The notes beneath the pieces are model-generated. The model made no database searches, had not been told where the DNA came from, and saw nothing but the letters and a program-made list of their open reading frames with translations. A DNA stretch of 36,750 nt from Crateriforma sp964453205 (GTDB lineage Bacteria > Planctomycetota > Planctomycetia > Pirellulales > Pirellulaceae), in contig CAYVRC010000042.1 of assembly GCA_964453205.1 (NCBI GenBank), positions 1-36,750 of the forward strand, in the 5' to 3' direction. Each line of letters opens with the position of its first letter. Positions within the stretch are counted from its first letter, which is position 1. Position numbers and translations under genes: made by a program. This document shows, piece after piece, positions 1-8,426 of the stretch.

Positions 1-387
1 TGCGTCAAACGATTCGCGGGCCAGATTCCGTTGCTGGGCGTCTGTCTGGGCCATCAATCCATCGGACAAGCCTTCGGCGGGTCGATCGTCCGGGCACCGG
101 CCTTGATGCACGGCAAGACCGACGAGATTCATCATGACGACGGCGGCTTGTTCCGTGGCGTCGCGATGCCGTTTATCGCGACACGTTACCATTCCTTGGT
201 GATCGATCCTGGGACTTGTCCCAAGGAGCTGAACGTTTCGGCGTGGACCGACACCGGTGGCGTCCGCCAAATCATGGGGGTCCGACACGAAACGTATCCC
301 TTGGAAGGCTGGCAATTTCATCCGGAGAGCTTTTTGACTCAGCCGGGGACGGAATTGTTGCGACGTTTTCTGTCCTGGTCGGCTTAG
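1..387 (+). CDS. Glutamine amidotransferase, anthranilate/aminodeoxychorismate synthase component II (3' part)
   Basis: This is the C-terminal part of a class I glutamine amidotransferase; the reading frame is open from base 1, so the start lies outside the window. The subunit hydrolyses glutamine and passes ammonia to the chorismate-binding partner (TrpE or PabB) for tryptophan or folate synthesis. Visible are the nucleophile elbow GVCLGH with its catalytic Cys, the block MHGKTDEIHH, the RYHSLV motif, and the C-terminal FHPES carrying the catalytic His and Glu. The sequence closely resembles both TrpG and PabA, and in many bacteria one protein serves both pathways, so I give no symbol. It ends with TAG and is convergent with the MoxR gene, 49 bases away. 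No partner gene is visible in the window. Confidence 0.93.
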   Translation, partial: CVKRFAGQIPLLGVCLGHQSIGQAFGGSIVRAPALMHGKTDEIHHDDGGLFRGVAMPFIATRYHSLVIDPGTCPKELNVSAWTDTGGVRQIMGVRHETYPLEGWQFHPESFLTQPGTELLRRFLSWSA

Positions 388-436
388 GAATCGGCGGGCT
401 TGCCTTTCGGCCGGAAAAAAGTGTCGCGCCGGCGGC

Positions 437-1495
437 TCAAAGCGCTCGGACCTTACGATCGGCTTGTTCCAGGATCAGGCGACTGATCAAGTCGTCCACG
501 CTGACACCGTCGGCTTCCGCGGCAAAGGTCGGCACGATGCGATGACGGAGCACCGGATGGGCGAGCGCTTCGACGTCTTCGATGCTGACGCTGACGCGAC
601 TGTGCAGCAACGCACGAGCCTTGGCGGCCAGCACCAGTTGCTGAGACGCGCGGGGGCCCGGACCCCATTCGATCAGTTCCTTCGCCCACGCGGGACTGTC
701 CGGTTCACTCGGGCGGACCGAACGGACCGCGTCGAGGACCCAGTCGCGGACGTGCGGCGGCAAAGGCACGCGGCGGACGGTGCGTTGGAAACGGATCATT
801 TCGTCGCCCGTGACCACCGATCGGACCTCCGCATCGAACGTCGAAGTGGTGCGATCGATGATCTCGGATTCCTCATCACGCGAAGGATACCGCACCAGGA
901 CGTGGAACAAGAAACGATCACGCTGGGCTTCGGGCAACGGATAAGTGCCTTCTTGTTCGATCGGGTTTTGCGTCGCCAAGACGAAGAAAGGTTCCTGCAA
1001 GCGATACGTTTTTCCCGCCGCGGTCACCTCGTGCTCCTGCATCGCTTCGAGCAACGCGGCCTGCGTCTTGGGCGGCGTCCGGTTGATCTCGTCGGCCAAC
1101 AACATTTGCGTGAACACAGGTCCGCGTTCGAACACCAAAGAACGACGGTTCGTTTCCGGATCTTCTTGAATGATATCGGTTCCCGTGATGTCGCCGGGCA
1201 TCAAGTCGGGCGTGAACTGGATACGCCGGAAATCCAGATCCATGGACTCGGCCAGCGTCCGCACCATCAGGGTTTTCGCCAACCCGGGGACGCCTTCGAG
1301 CAGACAGTGGCCGCGGGCCAGGATGGCGATCAACAGCTGTTCGATGACGGCGTCTTGGCCGACGACGATCGCCGCGACTTGCTTGCGAATGGCGTCGCAA
1401 GCGGCGACCAGTTTCCGGGCGTCGACCAAATCGTCGTCGGGTCTCGCGTCGTTATCGCGGCCCGCAGGATCGGGCGTGTCACCGAAGTTTGTCAT
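437..1495 (-). CDS. MoxR-family AAA+ ATPase
   Basis: A MoxR-type AAA_3 ATPase of about 352 residues, near the usual family length. MoxR proteins are ATP-driven chaperone-like proteins that typically help mature or activate partner proteins with von Willebrand factor A domains. Seen here are Walker A GVPGLAKT (about residues 68-75), Walker B LLADEINR (about 132-139), the sensor-1 region ATQNPIEQEGTYPLPEAQRDRF and a C-terminal lid domain. The start ATG at 1495 was preferred to the longer frame reaching 1597, because the extra residues are Arg-rich and unlike the family, and an AAGAGA stretch lies just upstream. The N-terminal 25 residues are acidic and low complexity. The usual neighbours (DUF58, vWA proteins) are absent: one side is trpG/pabA on the other strand, the other a divergent FHA kinase. 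Confidence 0.93.
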   Translation of the reverse strand: MTNFGDTPDPAGRDNDARPDDDLVDARKLVAACDAIRKQVAAIVVGQDAVIEQLLIAILARGHCLLEGVPGLAKTLMVRTLAESMDLDFRRIQFTPDLMPGDITGTDIIQEDPETNRRSLVFERGPVFTQMLLADEINRTPPKTQAALLEAMQEHEVTAAGKTYRLQEPFFVLATQNPIEQEGTYPLPEAQRDRFLFHVLVRYPSRDEESEIIDRTTSTFDAEVRSVVTGDEMIRFQRTVRRVPLPPHVRDWVLDAVRSVRPSEPDSPAWAKELIEWGPGPRASQQLVLAAKARALLHSRVSVSIEDVEALAHPVLRHRIVPTFAAEADGVSVDDLISRLILEQADRKVRAL

Positions 1496-1567
1496 CGATT
1501 CTCTTTTGTCAAAAACCAGAGGTTTCGGCGACGCTCCCGCTCGTCGCATGGACCGTCGCACCTGTGG

Positions 1568-1573
1568 TACATT
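1568..1573 (+). promoter_or_regulatory. Possible -10 element upstream of the FHA-GAF kinase
   Basis: The 161-base region between the divergent MoxR and kinase genes contains TGTGGTACATT. TACATT could be a sigma70-type -10 hexamer with a TG two bases further up, about 83 bases before the kinase ATG. I see no convincing -35 hexamer. This is a weak pattern match only. Confidence 0.22.
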
Positions 1574-1656
1574 CTCCACGCCGAGTCCTGGAATCACAAT
1601 CGGTGACTCGTCGTGTTCTTCGATCCTTCCGTCGGTCCACGATCCCGTCGCATCTC

Positions 1657-3546
1657 ATGGCATCCCTGTTTGTTGTTCGCGGTCGAAATCAGGGGACGCA
1701 TTTTCAACTGCGCCGAACCGTCGAACGGATCGGCCGTGATAGTGACAGCGACATCCAGCTGCTGGACAGCGAAGTGTCGCGGCATCACGCCGAGATTCGC
1801 CGCAACAGCGACGGGACCGTAACGACGCTGGTCGACCTGGGCAGCAGCAACGGCACGCGGGTCGCCGGCAATCCGGTCCAGCGGCACGTGTTGCGAAGCG
1901 GCGATCGGATCGAAATCGGCCGCACGTTGATGATTTTTACCGGCACCGGTTTGCCCGCGACGCTCGACGCCGCCCACGGGGTCGACATCGTTCAACAATC
2001 GCTGGACAACGACGCCAGCCAGATCGTTTCGTCACTTTCCCAATCCAGTTCCAGCCCCGCCGCGTCCGTTTCCGAAGCCGAACGGTCTTTGGAAGTCATC
2101 TATTTGACAGCCATCGCGGTCGGTCGCGGCGAAGACCTGGACACCGTCTTGGATCGCATCCTGCGACTGGTGTTCGACTGGCTCGACGCCGATCGCGGTT
2201 GTGTGATGTTGAAAGACCCGCAAACCGGCCAGCTTCAACCCGCGGCACGTTGCGATCGCGAGAGCGCGAAGATTACCGGCGATCCACGCAACGACCGCAG
2301 CGACGATTCGGCCGGCGGCACCGCCGAGCAGGTGCCCCCGGCCGGCGACCGGTCCGCCACCGCGCGGCGGCCCAACAGCCAAGCCAGAATTTCGATCAGC
2401 CGCACGATCTTGGACTACGTGATCGAAAAAAAGGAAGGCGTGCGGACGACCGATGCCAAGGGCGATGACCGTTTCGAATCGGCCGCTTCGATCGTCAAGG
2501 GCGGCGTCCGGGAAGCCTTGTGCGTCCCCCTGCAAGGACGATACGACGTCGTCGGGGCTCTGTACATCGACACCTACAGTTCACCCGGCCGGCTGATCCG
2601 CAGCGGCGGCCAGCCCCGTTTCACCGACGACCATTTGCGTTTGATCACCGCCATCGGTCACCAAGCGGCCCTGGCGATCGAAGACACGTTCTTTTACTCC
2701 GCACTCGTCCAGAACGAACGGCTGGCCGCGATGGGACAGACGATCGCCACGATCTCGCATCACGTCAAGAATATCTTGCAAGGGATCCGCGGCGGCGGTT
2801 ATCTGATCGACGCCGGCTTGAAACGTGAAGACAACGACGCGGTACGACGCGGTTGGGCGATCGTCGAACGCAACCAAGAACGCATCTCCAATCTGGTGAT
2901 GGACATGCTGTCGTTTTCGAAAGAACGCGAGCCGGAAAAGATCGAAGCCGATCTGAACGAAACCGTCGGCGACGTCGTGGAATTGATGCAAAGTCACGCG
3001 TTGGAACACGGCGTCCAACTCGGCTGCGACTTGGCGACCAACCTACCGCCGGCGGAATTCGACCCCGAGGCGATCCATCGCGCCGTCTTGAATCTCGTCA
3101 CCAATGCCATCGATGCGGCGGCCAAGGGCGACACCGACGATGCGCAAGAACGTGACGACGAAGCAGATTTTTCGCTCGCCGAGACCGTGAAGATCGACGA
3201 CGACGCTGATTCTTTCGATGCGCCGGACGCGTCCACGGCCGGCGACGGCCGCGTCTTTGTGCAAACCAAATTCACGCCCGACCAAGGCTGGATCATCGAT
3301 GTGATCGACAACGGGACCGGCGTGCCGCCGGATCGACGCGAAAAAATCTTTTCGCTGTTCGAATCCGACAAGGGATCCACGGGAACCGGATTGGGGCTGC
3401 CCGTCAGTGCGAAAATCATGCGTGAACACGGCGGTGAAGTTCAGGTGCTGGACAGTCCGATGGGCCGGGGAAGCTGTTTCCGTTTGAACCTGCCGCACCG
3501 GGGGACTCAAACGTCTGAAATGTCCAGCCAAGAAACGCTGCTGTGA
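1657..3546 (+). CDS. FHA-GAF sensor histidine kinase
   Basis: A soluble 629-residue kinase. An N-terminal FHA domain (about residues 20-95; RIGRDSDSDIQL, SRHHAEI, LGSSNGT) should bind phosphothreonine peptides. A GAF domain (about 145-342) follows, interrupted by a polar insert near 200-245. The dimerisation/phosphoacceptor helix carries ISHHVKN (His368/369), and the HATPase_c domain runs from about 465 to 613 with N box LNLVTNAIDAA, G1 DNGTG and G2 GTGLGL. An acidic, low-complexity insert (about 489-530) sits between the N and G1 boxes. There is no membrane segment and no receiver domain, so it probably signals from the cytoplasm to an unlinked regulator. The start at 1657 gives the canonical FHA beginning; 56 more upstream codons are open but not FHA-like. 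It is divergent from the MoxR gene, and nothing follows on the same strand. Confidence 0.92.
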   Translation: MASLFVVRGRNQGTHFQLRRTVERIGRDSDSDIQLLDSEVSRHHAEIRRNSDGTVTTLVDLGSSNGTRVAGNPVQRHVLRSGDRIEIGRTLMIFTGTGLPATLDAAHGVDIVQQSLDNDASQIVSSLSQSSSSPAASVSEAERSLEVIYLTAIAVGRGEDLDTVLDRILRLVFDWLDADRGCVMLKDPQTGQLQPAARCDRESAKITGDPRNDRSDDSAGGTAEQVPPAGDRSATARRPNSQARISISRTILDYVIEKKEGVRTTDAKGDDRFESAASIVKGGVREALCVPLQGRYDVVGALYIDTYSSPGRLIRSGGQPRFTDDHLRLITAIGHQAALAIEDTFFYSALVQNERLAAMGQTIATISHHVKNILQGIRGGGYLIDAGLKREDNDAVRRGWAIVERNQERISNLVMDMLSFSKEREPEKIEADLNETVGDVVELMQSHALEHGVQLGCDLATNLPPAEFDPEAIHRAVLNLVTNAIDAAAKGDTDDAQERDDEADFSLAETVKIDDDADSFDAPDASTAGDGRVFVQTKFTPDQGWIIDVIDNGTGVPPDRREKIFSLFESDKGSTGTGLGLPVSAKIMREHGGEVQVLDSPMGRGSCFRLNLPHRGTQTSEMSSQETLL

Positions 3547-3565
3547 ACGCGGCGTCGGAACTCCT

Positions 3566-5014
3566 TCAACGCAGCGACTGGAAAAGTTCCAGCAGCTTCG
3601 CCACGATCTTCCGCGACGCGTTGATCTCCACGTAGTTCGTCCCCAGCCAAGTCTCGTAACCGCCCAAACGATGCTGCTCCGGCGTCGGCAGGTAACCGAA
3701 CGAACCGCCCGCCAGTTCGATCGTGAACGACGGCTGCAGCGGGCTGCGATCCTTGATCTCCAATCCCGTTTCGGTGAACGTCTCGAACGGGATCGCGGCG
3801 ATGCCCAAATCGCCGATGCGAAAAACCTGCAAAGGAACGTCCACCTGTCGAGAAGCTTTCAAGATCGCCGCGATCCGATTCGCGTAAATGGCTTCGCGAC
3901 CCTGCCGCACCGACGAATCGGTTTCCTGATCGATCGACGCGAGATGTTCCAACATCTCTGGCGTCGGTTGCCGAACGTCCAAAGTCAAGTCGGCTTGGGC
4001 GGCCCCGAGCGGAACCCAGTCTCGGAATTCGAGCTTCTGATGCGCCTCGAAGACTCGCGCGGCCACCTTGCCGGCGACCTCCTGCATTTTCTCGTAGCTC
4101 GCGTACTTTCGCGTGCTCCGCTGCGTGAAATTGATGTTGTTGACGTCGGCGCTGGTCCCGTTGGTCAGAATACCCACGAAGGCGGGATCTTGATCGTCGG
4201 CCGCCAACTTCGCCCGGATCATCTCGGCAAAGTAGCCGAAGTAATCCGCCGAGACGTCGCCCTTCTTGACTCCGCCGACGTAGTGCAACGAGTAATTCGC
4301 CAACAAAGCGATGGGTTTTCCGTCGATCCCTTGAACCGACAGAAAACTGATTTCCGGATCGATCGGACCGGCGGGGCGCTCCAAGGCTTCATTGCCCCGG
4401 GGCGGATTCATCCGTACTCGGTCGACGCCGCCAAACGGGTTGGTCGCCAGTGACGGATTGGTGACGAACCAACGACGATTGAAAAGTTCCGACGGCTCCG
4501 TCGACGACCCCCACGCGATCCGCGCGGGTTGCAAATTCGCGACCGCACGCCGCACGCTGTCGGAGATCCGCCTGGCCAAAAAAGTCTGATAGTCGTTCAG
4601 CTCCTTCGCTCGGATCATCATCCCATCGCTGTTCCGCGCGGTCGTCGCCGAATGCGTATGGGTCGAAGCGAACAGCAAATGCGACGTCGGGATGCCGGTC
4701 GATTCGTGGGCCAACCGTTTCGCTTCGTCAAAGACTTCCGCGGGAATCCCCACGTTATCGCAAATCGCAAACGCTAATTTCGTTCGACCATCGTCCAGCA
4801 CCAAGCACCGCGAATGAAGCTCGTCGTGAACGTTGGTCGCGGGGATCGGCTGCCAACCGCCGACGATCATTTCGCCCAACGGCGGCGTGATGTTGCCGGC
4901 CGCCGCACCGGCGCGAAACACCCGTGGTTCCTGTTGGGCTTGCGCCGCGTCAGGCGTCACGACCCAAAGCGAGGTGAAGACGATCAAAGGTCGCAGAAGA
5001 CGTCGAAAAATCAT
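3566..5014 (-). CDS. Secreted neutral/alkaline ceramidase-like protein
   Basis: A 482-residue exported protein. The N-terminus is a Sec-type signal peptide (RRLLRP, hydrophobic core, likely cleavage after AQA near residue 26). The mature part begins RAGAAAGNITPPLG, resembling the start of neutral/alkaline non-lysosomal ceramidases. FASTHTHSATTA matches the zinc-binding THTHS block of that family, and YSLHYVGG is a plausible further ligand region. Neutral ceramidases hydrolyse the N-acyl bond of ceramide, but planctomycete paralogues of this family are numerous and mostly untested, so the substrate is unknown. The chosen ATG (5014) has AGGA about 10 bases upstream; an in-frame alternative at 5053 would add 13 residues before the signal peptide. 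It is convergent with the kinase gene (19 bases) and divergent from the beta-galactosidase. Confidence 0.8.
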   Translation of the reverse strand: MIFRRLLRPLIVFTSLWVVTPDAAQAQQEPRVFRAGAAAGNITPPLGEMIVGGWQPIPATNVHDELHSRCLVLDDGRTKLAFAICDNVGIPAEVFDEAKRLAHESTGIPTSHLLFASTHTHSATTARNSDGMMIRAKELNDYQTFLARRISDSVRRAVANLQPARIAWGSSTEPSELFNRRWFVTNPSLATNPFGGVDRVRMNPPRGNEALERPAGPIDPEISFLSVQGIDGKPIALLANYSLHYVGGVKKGDVSADYFGYFAEMIRAKLAADDQDPAFVGILTNGTSADVNNINFTQRSTRKYASYEKMQEVAGKVAARVFEAHQKLEFRDWVPLGAAQADLTLDVRQPTPEMLEHLASIDQETDSSVRQGREAIYANRIAAILKASRQVDVPLQVFRIGDLGIAAIPFETFTETGLEIKDRSPLQPSFTIELAGGSFGYLPTPEQHRLGGYETWLGTNYVEINASRKIVAKLLELFQSLR

Positions 5015-5161
5015 GGCGGGGTTCCTGGGCGGGTGTCGCGTCGGCACGATCAAAATCGTCGCACCGAAAAGGCGTCTGCGGTCGGTCGGTTAAACTCGGT
5101 CCCAGCGGGGACGCGCCGTCTGCCCGCCACGCACGCTGAAATTCTTACCTCGAGTTTATCC

Positions 5162-8100
5162 ATGTTTGCCGTCCGAGATTGTCAACGACGTTTCGTGAAG
5201 TCGCTTTTTTTCCTGCTGACGCTCTCGCCGGCCTTCGTCACGGTCCGAGGTCAAGACGTCGCGGAAAATCCGGTCGATGCCCAACGGCCTCTCGCCTGGC
5301 AGGACCCGAGCGTCGTCGAAATCAACTGCCAGCCCGCCCGCGCGACGTCGTGGCCTTATCCGAACCGTCGCCTGGCGATCGCGGACGATCGTGGGGCGTC
5401 ACCGAATCATCGATCGCTGAACGGGACCTGGAAATTCGCCTGGTCACCGGAACCGGACGCGCGACCGAGAGAGTTTTTCCGCAACGATTTCGACGTCACC
5501 GCCTGGGACGATATCGCAGTCCCCGGAAACTGGCAGCGTCAGGGGTACGGCACTCCCGTTTACAGCAACATTCCCTATCCCTTTCGGGTCGATCCGCCTC
5601 GGGTAATGGGGCAGCCGCCGGAGAACTTTACGAATTTCCGCGCCCGCAACCCCGTCGGGTCGTATCGACGCGATTTCGAAGTCCCGTCGACTTGGGGCGG
5701 CCAAAAAATCTATCTGCAATTCGCGGGTGTCGATTCGGCGTTCTTCGTTTGGGTCAACGGACGGCAAGTCGGTTACAGCCAAGACAGTCGGACGTCGGCG
5801 AATTTTGATGTCACCGATTTTGTCCGAGACGGCACCAACACGTTGGCCGTCGAAGTCTATCGGTACAGTGACGGCAGCTACTTGGAAGACCAAGACTTTT
5901 GGCGAATGAGCGGTATCTTTCGCGACGTCGATTTGTGGTCGGTCGATCCGCTTCATGTCAGGGACTTTTTCGTCACGACCGACCTCGACCAAGACGCGAC
6001 GAATGCGCGAATCAATGTATCCGTTGACATCGCCAACCTCCGAGGCGACACGACGGCCGCTTCGCTGACGGCGGAGATACTGCACGGCGACGGCCGAACG
6101 GTTTATCGTGAATCGATCGCTTCGGAATCGATCGAGGCGGGCGACACGCGTTCGGTCGATTTCGACGGCACCGTGCTCAGCCCCGACTTGTGGTCCGCCG
6201 AATCACCCACGCTGTATCGCCTGCTGTTGACATTGAAAGATGACCAAGATCGCGTCGTTCAAGTCTCAACCTGCCGCGTCGGTTTCCGCGACGTCGAAAT
6301 CAAGAACGGCTTGCTGCGAGTCAACGGAAAAGTCGTGACACTCAAGGGAGTCAATCGGCACGAACACGATCCCGATACCGGGCACACGGTCTCCACGGAA
6401 TCGATGATCCGTGACATCCGCTTGATGAAGCAGTTCAACATCAACGCGGTGCGGACGAGCCACTACCCGAATGATTCTCGCTGGTACGACTTGTGTGATC
6501 AGTACGGCCTGTATGTGATCGACGAAGCGAATATCGAATCGCACGGCATGGGCTATGGTCCGCAATCTTTGGCGAAAGATCCGGCTTGGCAAAAGGCCCA
6601 TCTTCACCGCACGCGACGAATGGTCGAACGTGACAAGAATCACCCTTCGATCATCATCTGGTCGCTCGGAAACGAAGCCGGCAACGGCGTCAACTTCATG
6701 GCGACCTATGATTGGATCAAGCGACGCGACCCGACTCGGCCCGTTCAATACGAACAGGCCCATTTGACCGATCGCAATACCGACATTCGTTGCCCGATGT
6801 ATGCAAAGATCGGACAGATCGTCGCTTACGCCCGCGACAATCCCGATCGACCGATGATTCTGTGTGAATACGCTCATGCGATGGGCAACAGCGTCGGCAA
6901 CCTGCAAGACTATTGGGACGCCATCGAGGCCTACGAGCATCTGCAAGGCGGATTCATCTGGGATTGGGTCGACCAGGGCCTGAGTCAGCCGATTGCGTCT
7001 CCGCGCGAATTGACCGGCGAAGGATCGCCGCTGTTCGCCGGCGACACGTTTTTTGCCTACGGCGGCGATTTCGGCGACGTACCCAACGATGGAAACTTTT
7101 GCATGAACGGTTTGGTCCAGCCCGATCGGCGTCCCAATCCGCACTTGTGGGAAGTCAAAAAGGTTTATCAAAACGTCAAGATGACCATGCCGGATCCGTC
7201 GAAGCCGATCCTCAAGGTCAGAAACGAATACCTGTTCACTGATTTGGCGGCCTTTACCGCCCGATGGGTCGTGCGTGTCGACGGACAGATCGCTCAAGGC
7301 GGATCGCTCGGACACGTCGACGTCCAGCCGAACGGGGAAAACACCTTGTCGATTCCGGTCGACTTTGCCTCGCTGCCGCCGGGCGAATCGATGTTGACGG
7401 TTGCTTTCGTTCAGGACCAAGAAACGTCTTGGGCACCCCCGAATCATCGCGTCGCCTGGGAACAGTTTCCGCTCCGCCGGACCGAGGCTGAGGCTGTAAC
7501 ACCGACGGCGTCCGGAGGAAGCGATGCGGAGGTGACGTTTGAGGAAACGGATCAACAGATCACGATTGTCGCGGACCAAACGCGATTGGTGATCGAGAAA
7601 TCGACGGGCGCGGCGATTTCGCTTTCAAGAGGCGGCGTCGATTACCTGGCGGGCCCGATGGACCTTAACTTTTGGAAAGTGCCCAACGACAACCAATATC
7701 GAAACAAATACCTGGAACGGATGAGCGATTGGAAAACCGCACGACAAGATCGCAATGTCGAATCGGTAACGGCCGAAGCGAACGACGACGGTGTCGAAGT
7801 CGTCGTGCGATCCACGTTGAAGTTCAACGGAGCCGAATGCCGTATCGCGTATTCGTTGAATTCCGACGACAAGATCCGTGTCGAAGCGACCTACGACGGC
7901 GCGGCGGGAAGCCCTCCGTTGATGCCGCGATTCGGCCTACAGTTTCGTATCCCGAAGAGTTTCGGCAACGTGCGCTGGTACGGTCGCGGGCCACACGAAA
8001 CGTATTGGGATCGAAAAACCGGCGGCGAGATCGCGGTTCATGAAGCGAACGTCGAACAGATGGTGTTCCCCTATTGTCGCACGCAGGACACCGGCAATCG

Positions 8101-8386
8101 CACCGACGTGCGTTGGATGTCGATGACCGATGACGATGGAATCGGGATGCGAATCTCCGCCGACGAACCGGCCAGCGGCAGCGTCTGGCCGTGCACCATG
8201 CGAGACATGGAAACGGCGACCCATCCGTATCAATTGCCACGACGTCCGTTCAACGTCGTCAGCCTGGACGAACGATTGCAAGGCGTCGGGGGCGACAACA
8301 GTTGGGGCGCGCGGACGCACCCGCAGTACACGCTGCCCAGTGATCAGATCCACCACGTCGGGTTCACGATCGATCTGGTTCGTTGA
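5162..8386 (+). CDS. Exported GH2 beta-galactosidase (LacZ type)
   Basis: A 1074-residue glycoside hydrolase family 2 enzyme, close to the length of E. coli LacZ plus an export signal. Order: signal peptide (residues 1 to about 30, hydrophobic FFLLTLSPAFVTV), sugar-binding domain (NGTWKFAW, VPGNWQ), immunoglobulin-like domain, TIM barrel and C-terminal beta-galactosidase small-chain domain. The barrel contains NINAVRTSHYPNDSRWYDL and DEANIESHG. The acid/base Glu is E505 in SLGNEAGNG and the nucleophile is E569 in ILCEYAHAMGN. It should release terminal beta-galactosyl residues, probably in the periplasm or outside the cell. The start at 5162 was chosen because the signal peptide begins there; 116 open codons upstream overlap the divergent gene's 5' end and look non-coding. 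No clear ribosome-binding site is seen. No sugar transporter or regulator adjoins it. Confidence 0.95.
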   Translation: MFAVRDCQRRFVKSLFFLLTLSPAFVTVRGQDVAENPVDAQRPLAWQDPSVVEINCQPARATSWPYPNRRLAIADDRGASPNHRSLNGTWKFAWSPEPDARPREFFRNDFDVTAWDDIAVPGNWQRQGYGTPVYSNIPYPFRVDPPRVMGQPPENFTNFRARNPVGSYRRDFEVPSTWGGQKIYLQFAGVDSAFFVWVNGRQVGYSQDSRTSANFDVTDFVRDGTNTLAVEVYRYSDGSYLEDQDFWRMSGIFRDVDLWSVDPLHVRDFFVTTDLDQDATNARINVSVDIANLRGDTTAASLTAEILHGDGRTVYRESIASESIEAGDTRSVDFDGTVLSPDLWSAESPTLYRLLLTLKDDQDRVVQVSTCRVGFRDVEIKNGLLRVNGKVVTLKGVNRHEHDPDTGHTVSTESMIRDIRLMKQFNINAVRTSHYPNDSRWYDLCDQYGLYVIDEANIESHGMGYGPQSLAKDPAWQKAHLHRTRRMVERDKNHPSIIIWSLGNEAGNGVNFMATYDWIKRRDPTRPVQYEQAHLTDRNTDIRCPMYAKIGQIVAYARDNPDRPMILCEYAHAMGNSVGNLQDYWDAIEAYEHLQGGFIWDWVDQGLSQPIASPRELTGEGSPLFAGDTFFAYGGDFGDVPNDGNFCMNGLVQPDRRPNPHLWEVKKVYQNVKMTMPDPSKPILKVRNEYLFTDLAAFTARWVVRVDGQIAQGGSLGHVDVQPNGENTLSIPVDFASLPPGESMLTVAFVQDQETSWAPPNHRVAWEQFPLRRTEAEAVTPTASGGSDAEVTFEETDQQITIVADQTRLVIEKSTGAAISLSRGGVDYLAGPMDLNFWKVPNDNQYRNKYLERMSDWKTARQDRNVESVTAEANDDGVEVVVRSTLKFNGAECRIAYSLNSDDKIRVEATYDGAAGSPPLMPRFGLQFRIPKSFGNVRWYGRGPHETYWDRKTGGEIAVHEANVEQMVFPYCRTQDTGNRTDVRWMSMTDDDGIGMRISADEPASGSVWPCTMRDMETATHPYQLPRRPFNVVSLDERLQGVGGDNSWGARTHPQYTLPSDQIHHVGFTIDLVR

Positions 8387-8426
8387 CCAAGCAGCCGCCG
8401 CGCGTCGACCCGGTGCAGGCAGTCGG

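Noticed and set aside
464..1606. 380-codon plus-strand frame opposite the MoxR gene
   Set aside because: Arg/Asp/His-rich shadow with no domain; the minus strand carries the complete AAA ATPase.
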